From an uncultured Clostridia bacterium (GTDB lineage: Bacteria > Bacillota > Clostridia > UBA1381), in the NCBI GenBank assembly GCA_947631085.1, contig CANRJY010000001.1, positions 186,001 through 250,000 on the forward strand: a stretch of 64,000 nt of DNA, given 5' to 3'. This document shows positions 34,821 through 45,300 of the stretch, one piece after another; the stretch's first letter is position 1; each line of letters opens with the position of its first letter. The translations under genes were made by a program, and so were the position numbers. The notes below the pieces were generated by a model. That model saw only the letters and a program-made list of their open reading frames with translations, did no database searches and was not told the DNA's origin.

Positions 34821-35237
34821 ATGGTAGAACTTCTTATAGGCAAAAAAGGCACAGGCAAAACGAAGCAGCTTATCGACCACGTCAACAACGCGGTAAAGGT
34901 TGCGAAGGGCAACGTTGTTTTCATCAGCAACGACACCGGAAGAAATATGTATGACGTCAGCTCCAAAGCGAGAATGGCTGACACGACTGATTTTGATATC
35001 GAAAGCTACAACGAGCTTTTCGGCTTTATCTGCGGTATCGTAAGCCGCGACTTCGATATTACGAACGTCTTTATCGACGGTATATTTAAGATCGTAGGCA
35101 CAGATTCTCTCGAAGGCTTTGAGGAATTTTCAACAAGACTCGAAAAAATGAGCAGACAGTTCAATATCGCGTTCGTAATTTCTATGAGCATCGACGCTGA
35201 GACGGCTCCGGACTATATAAAGGCGCTGGCCCAGTAA
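34821..35237 (+). CDS. Small P-loop protein of unknown function
   Basis: A 138-residue protein built around a Walker A motif near its start (IGKKGTGKTKQLIDHVN, residues 6-22) and a Walker B-like strand (NVFIDGIFKI, about 92-101). The C-terminus (FNIAFVISMSIDAETAPDYIKAL) resembles the sensor part of small AAA-like or kinase-like folds. It is too short for a full AAA ATPase. I know similar short clostridial proteins only as hypotheticals. It lies between pgi and thrC with an AAAGGAGGAAG site and 40-60 base gaps. Confidence 0.75.
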   Translation: MVELLIGKKGTGKTKQLIDHVNNAVKVAKGNVVFISNDTGRNMYDVSSKARMADTTDFDIESYNELFGFICGIVSRDFDITNVFIDGIFKIVGTDSLEGFEEFSTRLEKMSRQFNIAFVISMSIDAETAPDYIKALAQ

Positions 35238-35274
35238 ACTTAATCAGGCAAAGGAACATTGGAGGTTTTAACAT

Positions 35275-36777
35275 ATGAATTATCAGAGTACGAGGAATAA
35301 AAGCATATCGGTAAGCTCGGCGGAGGCGATAAAAACGGGCTTAAGCGCCGAGGGCGGATTGTTTGTGCCGGAAAGCTTTCCTTCGGTAAGTCTCGGCGAT
35401 ATAGAAAGTCTCGCGCAGAAATCGTACGGCGAGCGCGCGTACTTCATATTGAGCAAATTTCTGACAGACTTCACCGATGAGGAGCTTTGGCAGTGCATAA
35501 ACGGCGCTTACACAAAGGAAAAGTTCGAAACGGACAGTATCGCGCCGGTATATAAGCTAAATTCCTCGACATATTTTCTTGAGCTTTGGCACGGTCCGAC
35601 TTGCGCATTTAAGGATATGGCTTTGCAAATTCTTCCGCATTTTCTCATCGTGTCGATGAAAAAGACGAATGAGGACAAGGAAATAGTAATACTTGTCGCG
35701 ACCTCGGGCGATACCGGAAAGGCGGCTCTCGAGGGCTTTAAGGACGTGGCGGGAACGCGCATTATCGTGTTCTATCCCGACAACGGCGTAAGCGAGATAC
35801 AGAAGCTGCAAATGGTAACACAGGAGGGCGACAACGTAAGCGTAGCCGCCGTTAAAGGCAATTTTGACGACGCACAGAACGGCGTTAAGAGGATTTTCAC
35901 CGACGACGCCTATAAGGAGCTTTTGGCGAGAAACAAGTTTAAGCTTTCGAGCGCAAACTCCATAAACTGGGGCAGACTCGTTCCGCAGATCGTGTATTAC
36001 TTTTCCGCATATGCCGATCTTGTCAAAAACGGCGAAATAACCGTCGGCGACACAATCAACGTGGTTGTTCCGACCGGCAATTTCGGCAACATACTGGCGT
36101 CCTATTACGCGAAGAAAATGGGGCTTCCTATCGCGAAATTCATATGCGCCTCGAACGAGAACAATGTTCTTACGGACTTCATAAAAACGGGAATTTACGA
36201 TAAAAACAGAGAGTTCCACACGACTATTTCACCGTCAATGGACATTCTTATTTCGTCAAATCTCGAAAGATTTCTGTTTGACCTCACCGGCGGGAATGAC
36301 AATATCGTTTCCGAATGGATGGCGGCGCTCGCGAGCGAGGGAAAATACGCCGTGTCGGACGAAGTGAAGGAGAAGCTCCAATCAATGTTCTGGGGCGGCT
36401 GCTCGGATGACGCGGAGACTATGGCGGCGATAAAGAAATGCGCGGAGGAATACGATTATGTAATCGACACGCACACAGCCGTTGCGAAATCGGTATACGA
36501 CAAGTACGCCGCCGAGACGGGCGACACCACAAAGACGGTTATCGCGTCAACGGCAAGTCCGTTCAAATTCAATCAGAGCGTACTTATCGCTCTCGGCGAC
36601 CACAGCGCGGTTATCGGCAGGAACGAGTTTGAGCTTCTTGACGAGCTTTCGAAAAAAAGTGGTATGGACGTACCTAGATCGCTCGGAGAGCTCAAAAACA
36701 AGCAGAAAATATTCAATCTCGTATGTGATAAAGACGAAATGCAGAATATCGTAAGCGATTTTCTGATGATAGAATGA
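35275..36777 (+). CDS. thrC: Threonine synthase
   Basis: A 500-residue PLP enzyme that makes threonine from O-phosphohomoserine. It starts with the family N-terminus MNYQSTRNKS, has the PLP-lysine segment GPTCAFKDMALQ, VATSGDTGKAALEGF, SSANSINWGRLVPQIVYY and PTGNFGNILASYYAKKMGLP. The length and N-terminal domain match the longer class II threonine synthases (E. coli/yeast type). It is followed by the hairpin array, not by homoserine pathway genes. Confidence 0.96.
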   Translation: MNYQSTRNKSISVSSAEAIKTGLSAEGGLFVPESFPSVSLGDIESLAQKSYGERAYFILSKFLTDFTDEELWQCINGAYTKEKFETDSIAPVYKLNSSTYFLELWHGPTCAFKDMALQILPHFLIVSMKKTNEDKEIVILVATSGDTGKAALEGFKDVAGTRIIVFYPDNGVSEIQKLQMVTQEGDNVSVAAVKGNFDDAQNGVKRIFTDDAYKELLARNKFKLSSANSINWGRLVPQIVYYFSAYADLVKNGEITVGDTINVVVPTGNFGNILASYYAKKMGLPIAKFICASNENNVLTDFIKTGIYDKNREFHTTISPSMDILISSNLERFLFDLTGGNDNIVSEWMAALASEGKYAVSDEVKEKLQSMFWGGCSDDAETMAAIKKCAEEYDYVIDTHTAVAKSVYDKYAAETGDTTKTVIASTASPFKFNQSVLIALGDHSAVIGRNEFELLDELSKKSGMDVPRSLGELKNKQKIFNLVCDKDEMQNIVSDFLMIE

Positions 36778-36778
36778 C

Positions 36779-36973
36779 GTGCGTGCGCGTCCGCACGCAC
36801 CAAATGAAAACTGCGTTTTCATTTGATTGCGGAATTGAGTAATTAAAAAAGTTCCCGAGGAAACTTTTTTAATCCTGATTTATCCGACGCGCATGTCGTC
36901 GGATAACAATACGGAACGTCAAAATGACGTTCCGTAAAAACCGTGTAAACATGGGGCGAACGACGTTCGCCCC
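36779..36973. repeat. Array of six consecutive hairpins between thrC and galK
   Basis: Within 195 bases there are six separate inverted repeats: GTGCGTGCG/CGCACGCAC (36779-36800), CAAATGAAAAC/GTTTTCATTTG (36801-36825), TTAAAAAAGTT..CC/GG..AACTTTTTTAA (36843-36872), TTATCCGACG/CGTCGGATAA (36880-36906), TACGGAACGTCA/TGACGTTCCGTA (36910-36936) and GGGGCGAAC/GTTCGCCCC (36953-36973). Stems are 9-12 bp and loops 3-7 nt. The arms differ in sequence from one hairpin to the next. Only the third has a T-rich arm, and no classic terminator tail is present. Confidence 0.85.
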
Positions 36974-36996
36974 TATATTATATTAGGAGGATTACA

Positions 36997-38289
36997 ATGC
37001 GTTCAACAGCTGACATAAAAGCCGGATTGAAAAACGGCGAATATGATGAAAAATTAAAGTATCTTTATTCCTGCGGCGGCGATAAAACCAGCTATTACGC
37101 AGACAGATACATAGACGTTATAAACGAATTTGAAAAAACATACGGCGAAGCGGACGAGCTTGCTCTGTTCAGCGCGCCCGGCAGAACCGAAATCGGCGGC
37201 AACCATACCGACCACCAGCACGGCTGTGTGCTCGCGGGAAGCGTTGATCTCGACGTAATCGCGGCGGCGCGCCCGAACGGCACAAACACGATAAGGGTGC
37301 AGTCGAGAAACTATAAAATGGACATAATCGAGCTTGACGATCTCGGCATTCACGAGGAGCAGTTCGACAAGGCGATCGCGCTCATACGCGGCGTTGTAAA
37401 AAAATTTGTGGATTTGGGCTATCCCGTAAAGGGCTTTGACGCGTACACTATTTCGAATGTACTCAAAGGCTCGGGACTTTCGTCATCTGCGGCGTTCGAG
37501 GTGCTTATCGGCACGATTATAAACGGTCTTTTCTGCAATAACGAGGTTTCACCTGTTGAGATCGCAAAGTTCGGTCAGTACGCGGAAAACGTGTATTTCG
37601 CGAAGCCGTCGGGACTTATGGACCAGATGGCGTCGTCGGTAGGCTCGGTCGTCGCGATTGACTTCGAGAGCACGGAAAATCCGAAAATCGAGAAGGTGGA
37701 GCTTGACCTGCAAAGACAAGGTTACGCTCTTTGCATAATAGATTCCGGCGCGGACCACGCGGATCTGACCGACGAATACGCGACCATTCCGGCTGATATG
37801 AAAGCGGTCGCGGCGTATTTTGGCAAGGAATATCTGCGTCAGGTCGACGAGGCTGATTTCACGGCGAATATAAAAAGCATCCGCGAAAGTCTCAAAAACG
37901 ACCGCGCGGTGCTTAGGGCGTTCCACTTCTTCCGCGACAACAAAGCCGCGCAGGACGAGGTAAAAGCGCTCAAAAATAACGATTTTGACGAATTTCTCCG
38001 TCTCAACAGAGAGTCGGGACGCTCGTCGTATATGTATCTGCAAAACGTTTACGCAAGCAGTATGCCGAAGGCGCAGGCTATGTCGATTACGCTTGCGATG
38101 TGCGACGAAATACTCGGCAGCCGCGGCTCGTACCGCGTTCACGGCGGCGGCTTCGCCGGAACGGTACAGGCGTTTGTACCGCTCGATATGCTGGACGAGT
38201 TTAAAACGAGGATAGAAGCCGTATTGGGCGAAGGAATGTGCCATGTGCTGTCGGTAAGACCGGTAGGCGGGTATGAATTAAAAATATGA
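36997..38289 (+). CDS. galK: Galactokinase
   Basis: A 430-residue GHMP kinase that phosphorylates galactose at C1. It has the galactokinase signature SAPGRTEIGGNHTDHQHG, the ATP-binding GSGLSSSAAFEVLIG, and the C-terminal GHMP motif YRVHGGGFAGTVQAF. A strong AGGAGGATT site lies 23 bases downstream of the last hairpin in the array. No galT or galE is adjacent. The downstream AraC/GH2 pair could supply galactose, which is inference. Confidence 0.94.
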   Translation: MRSTADIKAGLKNGEYDEKLKYLYSCGGDKTSYYADRYIDVINEFEKTYGEADELALFSAPGRTEIGGNHTDHQHGCVLAGSVDLDVIAAARPNGTNTIRVQSRNYKMDIIELDDLGIHEEQFDKAIALIRGVVKKFVDLGYPVKGFDAYTISNVLKGSGLSSSAAFEVLIGTIINGLFCNNEVSPVEIAKFGQYAENVYFAKPSGLMDQMASSVGSVVAIDFESTENPKIEKVELDLQRQGYALCIIDSGADHADLTDEYATIPADMKAVAAYFGKEYLRQVDEADFTANIKSIRESLKNDRAVLRAFHFFRDNKAAQDEVKALKNNDFDEFLRLNRESGRSSYMYLQNVYASSMPKAQAMSITLAMCDEILGSRGSYRVHGGGFAGTVQAFVPLDMLDEFKTRIEAVLGEGMCHVLSVRPVGGYELKI

Positions 38290-38290
38290 T

Positions 38291-38320
38291 AAAACGGGGC
38301 GGCAGCAGCCGTCCCGTTTT
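38291..38320. terminator. Bidirectional terminator between galK and the AraC gene
   Basis: Stem AAAACGGG-CGGC/GCCG-CCCGTTTT with loop AGCA and a T-rich tail on both strands. It lies between convergent genes; its right end overlaps the last bases of the AraC gene. Confidence 0.85.
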
Positions 38321-39149
38321 ATTCCAAAACATCGTCGCTGTTATTCATCATAAAAAATTCCTTTGGCGACATTCCGCCGCTGTATTTGGTGAAATTCTTA
38401 TAAAACAGCGAATAGTCGCTGTAACCGCACAGCGACGCTATTTCCGACATCTTCTTTCCCTGAAAATGCAGCTTCCTCGCGTACATAAACCGCGAAAGCT
38501 CAATATATTCCTTTACCGTCATTCCCGTTTCAGCCTTGAAAACATGGCACATATGATATTTATTGAAAAAAACATGCTCGGCAATTTCATCCAGCGTCAG
38601 ATTACGCGTGAAATTTCCGTCTATGTAACGCTTTATTTCCATAGTTTTTTTGCTCGGCGTTGCCGGCGGCTCAAAAATCTTGCCGGCGCAGCCGCATATC
38701 GCTGCAAGCATCTGAATTATATACGTCTGCATAAGCGCCTCGAACTCTATTGGTTTTCCCAGCACACATTCTCTTATTTTCGTAAAATATGTGTCTATTC
38801 CGTATTTTTTTACATCCGGAGCTGCTATCTTTTTCCTTCTCGCCGCATTGTCAAAGCGTTCCGGAAGCGTCGGCGAAAGCGCCGCGGCAAATTCGCGGTC
38901 GAACTGAACAAAATGACGCTCGTATTCCTCGTCGCCGGTAAAAACGATTGAATGAAGCTCCTCTGGCCGCGTTATGAACACATCTCCCGAATTTGCCTCA
39001 TATTCCTTTCCGTCAATTATGTATTTCGCCTGTCCCGACGCAAAAAATAAAATCTCATAATAATGATGCATCTGAAAAGTCAGGTTCTGCGGCTCAAATT
39101 TATTGTAACTGTACATAAAATGCTCGCGCCTTATGGAAAGCTTTCCCAT
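38319..39149 (-). CDS. AraC-family transcriptional regulator
   Basis: A 276-residue regulator with an N-terminal cupin-type ligand domain (about 15-120: MHHYYEILFFASGQAKYIIDGKEYEANSGDVFITRPEELH, in parts) and a C-terminal double helix-turn-helix (about 175-272: LTLDEIAEHVFFNKYHMCHVFKAETGMTVKEYIELSR and ASLCGYSDYSLFYKNFTKYSGGMSPKEF, in parts). I chose ATG at 39149, 9 bases after GGAG. It is divergent from the GH2 gene and is its likely regulator, with a carbohydrate as the expected ligand. Confidence 0.92.
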   Translation of the reverse strand: MGKLSIRREHFMYSYNKFEPQNLTFQMHHYYEILFFASGQAKYIIDGKEYEANSGDVFITRPEELHSIVFTGDEEYERHFVQFDREFAAALSPTLPERFDNAARRKKIAAPDVKKYGIDTYFTKIRECVLGKPIEFEALMQTYIIQMLAAICGCAGKIFEPPATPSKKTMEIKRYIDGNFTRNLTLDEIAEHVFFNKYHMCHVFKAETGMTVKEYIELSRFMYARKLHFQGKKMSEIASLCGYSDYSLFYKNFTKYSGGMSPKEFFMMNNSDDVLE

Positions 39150-39240
39150 TAATATCATCTCCGTGAGGTTATTATATCATACAATCGCAAGATTTGCAAT
39201 ATAAATCGCAATAAAAAGAATATTAACCATTTCAAATTTA

Positions 39241-39350
39241 TGGTATAATTGATACAAGAACAAGTATGCGCGCGGCAGTAAATTTATTAAAGTTATATGA
39301 AATCTCCCTCATTACAGCATTTACACTGCCGCGCGAATGTTTTTATATCT
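39241..39350 (+). promoter_or_regulatory. Extended -10 promoter and attenuator-like inverted repeat before the GH2 gene
   Basis: TGG-TATAAT (39241-39249) is an extended -10; the -35 (TATTAA, 39221-39226) is poor, as expected where an activator such as the divergent AraC protein helps. In the leader CGCGCGGCAGT (39269-39279) pairs perfectly with ACTGCCGCGCG (39325-39335), and AAAT/ATTT extends the stem. It is followed by AATGTTTTTATAT, a terminator-like tail, 40 bases before the gene. Confidence 0.6.
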
Positions 39351-39389
39351 ATTGCTGTTATTGCGGGAAAAAAGTAAGGAGGAAAAAGC

Positions 39390-42300
39390 ATGAAAAAACT
39401 AATTTCGGTTCTTCTGTCGCTTGCTATGCTCAGCTCTTGTCTTATGGCTGCGCCTGTAATGGCAGAAGAGGAAACAGGCGGCGAACAGTATGCCGCTCCG
39501 GAAAGTCCGGCGGTTACTTATAACATGAACGTCGACTGGAAGTTCAAGAAGGCTTCGGGAACGGTTTATCCGCTCGCGTCGGCTTTACCGAGCGTAGAAA
39601 AAGACGGAAAACAGTTCTACGAGGTCGATTACGACGACAGCGACTGGGAAAACGTATCCGTACCGCATCCTATCAACGCCGAGGACACCTTCGACGGCGC
39701 GGCGATGGACTCGGGTGAACAGAATTATTACCGCGGCTTTATGTTCTACAGAAAGCATGTGACAATTCCGTCATCGGACGAGGGAAAGAAAATGTTCCTC
39801 GAATTCGAGGCTGTAAGACAGTCAGTATATCTTTATGTAAATGGTGAAATGGTCGGCTATTATGAAGCCGGTATCGCGCCGATAGGCTTTGATATCACCG
39901 ATTATGTAAACCCCGGAGAGGACAACGTTATCGCGGTCGCGACGGATAACAGTGCGTCACGCGGCAACAACAACGATACAAGAGAAACCAAGCCCGGCAG
40001 CGCTCCAGGCGCGGCTGACGGCAACGGTTATCAGTGGAACACAGCGGACTTTAACGAAGTCCAAGGCGGTATTACGGGTAACGTAAATCTGTACGCAAAG
40101 GGCATGGTTTACCAAACTCTTCCGCTTTACAACAACCTAAAAACGACAGGTAACTATATCTACGGTTCGGACTACGACATAGACGCGAAATCCGCGACAA
40201 TCAACGTCAAGGCGGAGCTTCGTAATGAGAGCGGCGAAGATAAGGACGTAACTCTTCAGGTTGACGTTGTCGGAATGGACGGTAAGCTCGCTTACAGCTT
40301 CAGTCAGGACGGCAAGGCTGAAGTTCCGTCAACCAAGAGCGTAACGGCTAACGAGGCGCTCAATGACGCGCAGGTTATTTACGCCGCATATGACGGAGAT
40401 AAGCTCACAAGCGTCGCGCTTGGCGAAAAGCTCACGCTTGCGGCAGGGGATTCAAAAACTCTTGATATACCCGCCTCTGTAGCTTCTGCATCTGGAACGA
40501 CAAAGATAATGGTATGGGATTCGGTTAAGGATATGAAGCCGATGAACGTATCGTTTACATCAAACACAGCGGAAATTAAGCATCATATGAATATGGTTCC
40601 CGAGGACGCATACGCGGAAGAGCCCGCTGCAACGGATATTTCTCCTGAGGCGGTATCGTATCTGACAGCTTCCTCGAAGATGACAAATATGCGCTTCTGG
40701 AGCGATAAAGACCCGTATCTTTACACTGTTTACACAATCCTTAAGGACAAGGACGGCAAGGCTATTGACGTTCAAAAGACGGTTACTGGCTTCAGAAAGG
40801 TTGACTACGATATAAACAACGGCGGTCTGCTCATAAACGACAAGAGCGTTTACCTAAAAGGCTACGCTCAGAGAGCGACAAACGAGTGGGCTGTTATCGG
40901 TACGGCTAACGATTGGCTCACCGATATTGATATGCAGCTTCTTAAGGAATCAAACGGCAACCACATCCGCTGGATGCACGTTGCTCCGAAGCCTGTTGAA
41001 GTAAGAAGTACGGATAAATACGGAATACTTGTAACCTGCCCCGCGGGCGATAAGGAAGGCGACGTTGAGGGAAGATCATGGGATCAGCGTGTCGAGGCTA
41101 TGCGCGACGCTATGATTTACTTCAGAAATAATCCTTCCGTGCTCTTCTGGGAAGCGGGCAACAACTCGATAACTCCCGCTCATATGCAGGAAATGACCGA
41201 CTTAAAGGCGGCTCTTGACCCGTACGGCGGACGTTTTGCCGGAAGCCGTACAATTTCGAGCGTTGCCGATATTCAGGCGGCGGAATATGTAGGCACAATG
41301 CTTAACAGAAACGCCGCGACGGCAAAGGCTTCAATGACGTCGGCGGACGGAAAGTATATGCCTATCATGGAAACTGAGTACGCGCGTGACGAGGCTCCCA
41401 GACGCGTTTGGGACGACTTCTCGCCGCCCGATTACGATTATAAGAACTGGTGGCTAAACGGTGCGAACAAGAATGACGGCTATGATATGTGGGACGAAAC
41501 ATCTGAGGATTTCGCGAGAATAAACGCATCTGCATATAACGAATTTTGGTCGGGCAGAGTAGGCGGCGGCGGAAGCGAATTATACGCCGGCGCGGCTATA
41601 ATGGTATGGTCAGATTCGAACATGCACAACAGAAACACACATTCGGAAAACTGCCGTACCTCGGGTAAGGTTGACCCCGTAAGACAGAAAAAAGAAGCGT
41701 TTTACGCGCTGCAGGCTGTTCAGTCCGACACTCCGGCGATTCATATCGTAGGTCACTGGAGCTATCCCGAGTATATAAAGGATGACAGAGAAAACGGAAA
41801 CTACTGGTACGAAGACAGGACACTTAAGACCAGCGATCCCGCTCACTTCGAACCGAACGGTACCTTCCTGCAAAGAGATCCTACCAAGAAGGACGTATAT
41901 GTGATAGGCTCGCCCGATATAGTTAAGGTAGAGCTTTACATAGACGGAGAGCTTGCAAAGACAAACGTAAAACCCGAAAACAATTTCGTATACAAGTTTA
42001 CGGAAATAGACGTAACAAAGGGCGACGAGATCAGCGCAAAGGCATATAACGACAGCGATATTATGGTTGCCGAGGACGCTATAAAGAGAACAGGCGACGC
42101 GGACAGCATTCGTCTTACTCCTGTTATGGGACCCGACGGACTTATCGCGGACGGTTCTGACGTAATGTATTTCGATGTTGAAGTAGTCGATAAGGACGGC
42201 AACGTATGTCCGATCAATTATGACAGACTCGATCTTGAGCTGAGCGGTGACGGCGTGCTCTTAGGCGGCTACACGAGCGGCGTAGGCGAGCTGAACACAA

Positions 42301-45300
42301 CGCATAAGGATTACACATACGCTGAGTGCGGAACAAACAGAATATTCGTACGCTCAACGAGAAACGCGGGTAAGATAACATTGAAGGTTACTCACGCGAC
42401 ACTCGGAAGCTTTGAGGCAAGCGTTGATTCCGTTGCGTTCGATAACAGCGTTGATAATGCGGAAGGTCTTTCAACTACCATGCAGCGCGCGTATAAGGCT
42501 GACGAAAAGCCTCCTGTTGTAGAGCAGAAGGTTGAAGCATTCAAGCCGCTGGCTGCTCCTTTGAAGGCTGACTTCGGCGTAAACGGCAACACAGAGGTTG
42601 TTAAGGACGTAGATACAAATGTTTATTACACCGTAAGCGTAAACGGCGAGGCACTTAATCTTGAAGGCGATTTACGGGCGGTTGAAGGCTCAATGAATAC
42701 AGGCGTATTCGGACCTGTAAGTCCGCTGTTTGAAAAGCTTAAAGCTCTCGGCGCGGTTGAAAGCTATAGCGTTGACGGAACTCCGAAGGTACTGACTTTC
42801 CGCGCGGGCGGACACAAGTATACAGTTAAGGAAAACGAAAACGCGATTTACACAGACGACAGTACAAACGGCACGGAAATCATAGAAAACACTATGGTAA
42901 AGGGCGGCGACCTGTTCGCGAACTATCAGGCGCTTCTCACATATATTCCTGGCACAAACGGTTCAAAGAATGATACCGAGCACACATACGCTATAACCTA
43001 CAGCGCGGCTTCGCAAGCTTCTCTCGACAGCATCGAGCTTATGAGTGAGGACGATATTGAGCCGGCTGCTATCGAACCGTTAGATCCCGCAGACTGTGAG
43101 ACTAATGTTCTTAATCTTACATATGACGACCAGCCGAACGGCTGTCTGACTCCGACGGAAACTGTAGGCAACATATTCGGCATTGATGTGGGTAATACGC
43201 TCAACAAGGAAAGCCGTATTTCGTTCGACTTCAATTTTGACGAGGGATCGACGGCTACAATAAGATTTACAAACAGCCACAACAAGACAGGTCCGCTGTT
43301 CTCGTTAAACGGTACCAATTTCAGAACGCAGACGGGCGGCAGCTCATGGCAAAATCTCGGCAATGTTGAAACGGGCAAGTGGTACAGACTTGTTATCGAG
43401 GGTACAATGGCTATTGATAACGCGTATGCCGACTGCTGGCTGTACAGTCTTGACGGAGATACTCCTACGGAAATTCAAGCGACAAAAGGCATGAACCTTA
43501 GAAACTTCGGTAATTCCAGCAACTACCTTGCGGACAGACTGGAGGTTACAAACGGTGTAAGCATTGACAATGTTTCGGTTACATCGCTTTACGCAAACGC
43601 GGTTGAGGTTTCGGCGGTAAAGACCGACATAAAAGCCAATGAAAACGTAATGCTGTCGGCAACGGCAAAGAGAAACGGCAACGCTGTAACAATACCCGAA
43701 TTTGAATGGTCAATCTACGACGCGGATGGTAATCCTCTTAACGACGATACGATAAAGGTAGAGAACAATATGCTTATCACTACCGCGCAGACACAGACGC
43801 AGACAATCAAGGTAAGAGCGACAGCTCAGACTGAGGGCAATCCGTACGGTGAAGTTGAAATCAAAATAACCGCTATAGATACTTCGCACGATACATTTAA
43901 CAGCATTGAGATTACAAGCGAGCAGGATTATGTTCGTCTTGATGAACCGGCTGAAATCACAGTATCGGCGAAGATGGACGATGAGGCTGTCACACCGTCG
44001 AATGACGATATAGTATGGACGGTTCTTAATGAAGCCGGCATACGCGCAACAGGCAATACGGGCATTAAGGTTGCAAACGGCAAGGTGGAGGTAACCGAGG
44101 ATGTAATTCCGCAGACAATAACCATAAGAGCGTCCAACATATCCGGCAGCGCTTCTGCGGATATTAAGCTCACTGTTAAGCCCGGAACAATGATTCTCGA
44201 CGGCGAGGAAGGAAACGAGGACGTATTCGTATCCGGCGACGCGTGCGAAGAGGTTATGACAGGACGCGAAATTGCTGACGGTTCATGGGACGGTTCAGGT
44301 TATTATAAAGTAACCGCTGCCACAGACTTTGTCGGCTTCCCCGGAGATACCGGTGAAAATGTTCTCTACAGCGCAGATCTCAAGTTCGGCGGCGAAGGAG
44401 CAGGCTGGACTATTTGGAACAATAACAAGGGCAAGCAGGGCTTACAGGTTACCGTTAAGGGCGGCAAGCTCGGTATAGTAAGAGACAGCAGCAACACAAA
44501 CACATATTGCGATGTTGATACTGAATCGTGGTACAATGTTCAAATTATGTGCGCGACAGGCGTAACCCCGAACTCATACGCTAACCTTATTGTTTACAAA
44601 TACGTTGACGGCAAACGCGTCAATCCCGAAACAGGTGAAGAAGGCGTGCCGTATGTGGCGGAGGGTATTCCGATGAGAAATCTCTCCGAGAGCACGGCGA
44701 ACCATATAGGAGTCAATCCGAATACTTGTGTTGATAACGTATACTGTGCGAAAATTGTTCCCGACGAGCTTAAGGCAAGTGTTGATAAGGACACAATGTT
44801 CGCGGGTCAGTCAATCCAGGGTACGGCTACGGCATTGAGAAACGGCATTCCGTTCGGAAACACGCTCGCCGGTCTTATCAGATGGGTTGTATACAATGCC
44901 GATAACACCGCTCCTCTCGGTTCGGAGCTTATCACGGTTGACGCGTCTGGCAAGATGACGGTTGACGCAATGACCGAACCGCAGACCGTTTATCTGAGAG
45001 CGCAGACTCTTGGCGGAGAACTCAGCGATGCGGTTAAGATTACGATTCAGTCCGGCGACATATTCGCAATAAACAAAATCGGCTTCAATGACGATTACTC
45101 AAAGGTAACGCAGCTCAAGGTTACGAAGAACTTCGCGTATTCCGATACGGTAACATTTATCGTAGCTGTATATGACAGCACTGAAACGACTCTTAAGAGT
45201 GTTACGACAAGGAAGATGTCGGCGAAGGGCATAGCGCGTGAAGAGGTTTCGGCGATACCCATGGATGCTCCCATGCCCGCAGGCTTCAATAAGGACAGTG

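Noticed and set aside
36779-36973. The hairpin array as a CRISPR array
   Set aside because: The hairpins differ in sequence and there are no equal-length repeats and spacers or cas genes.
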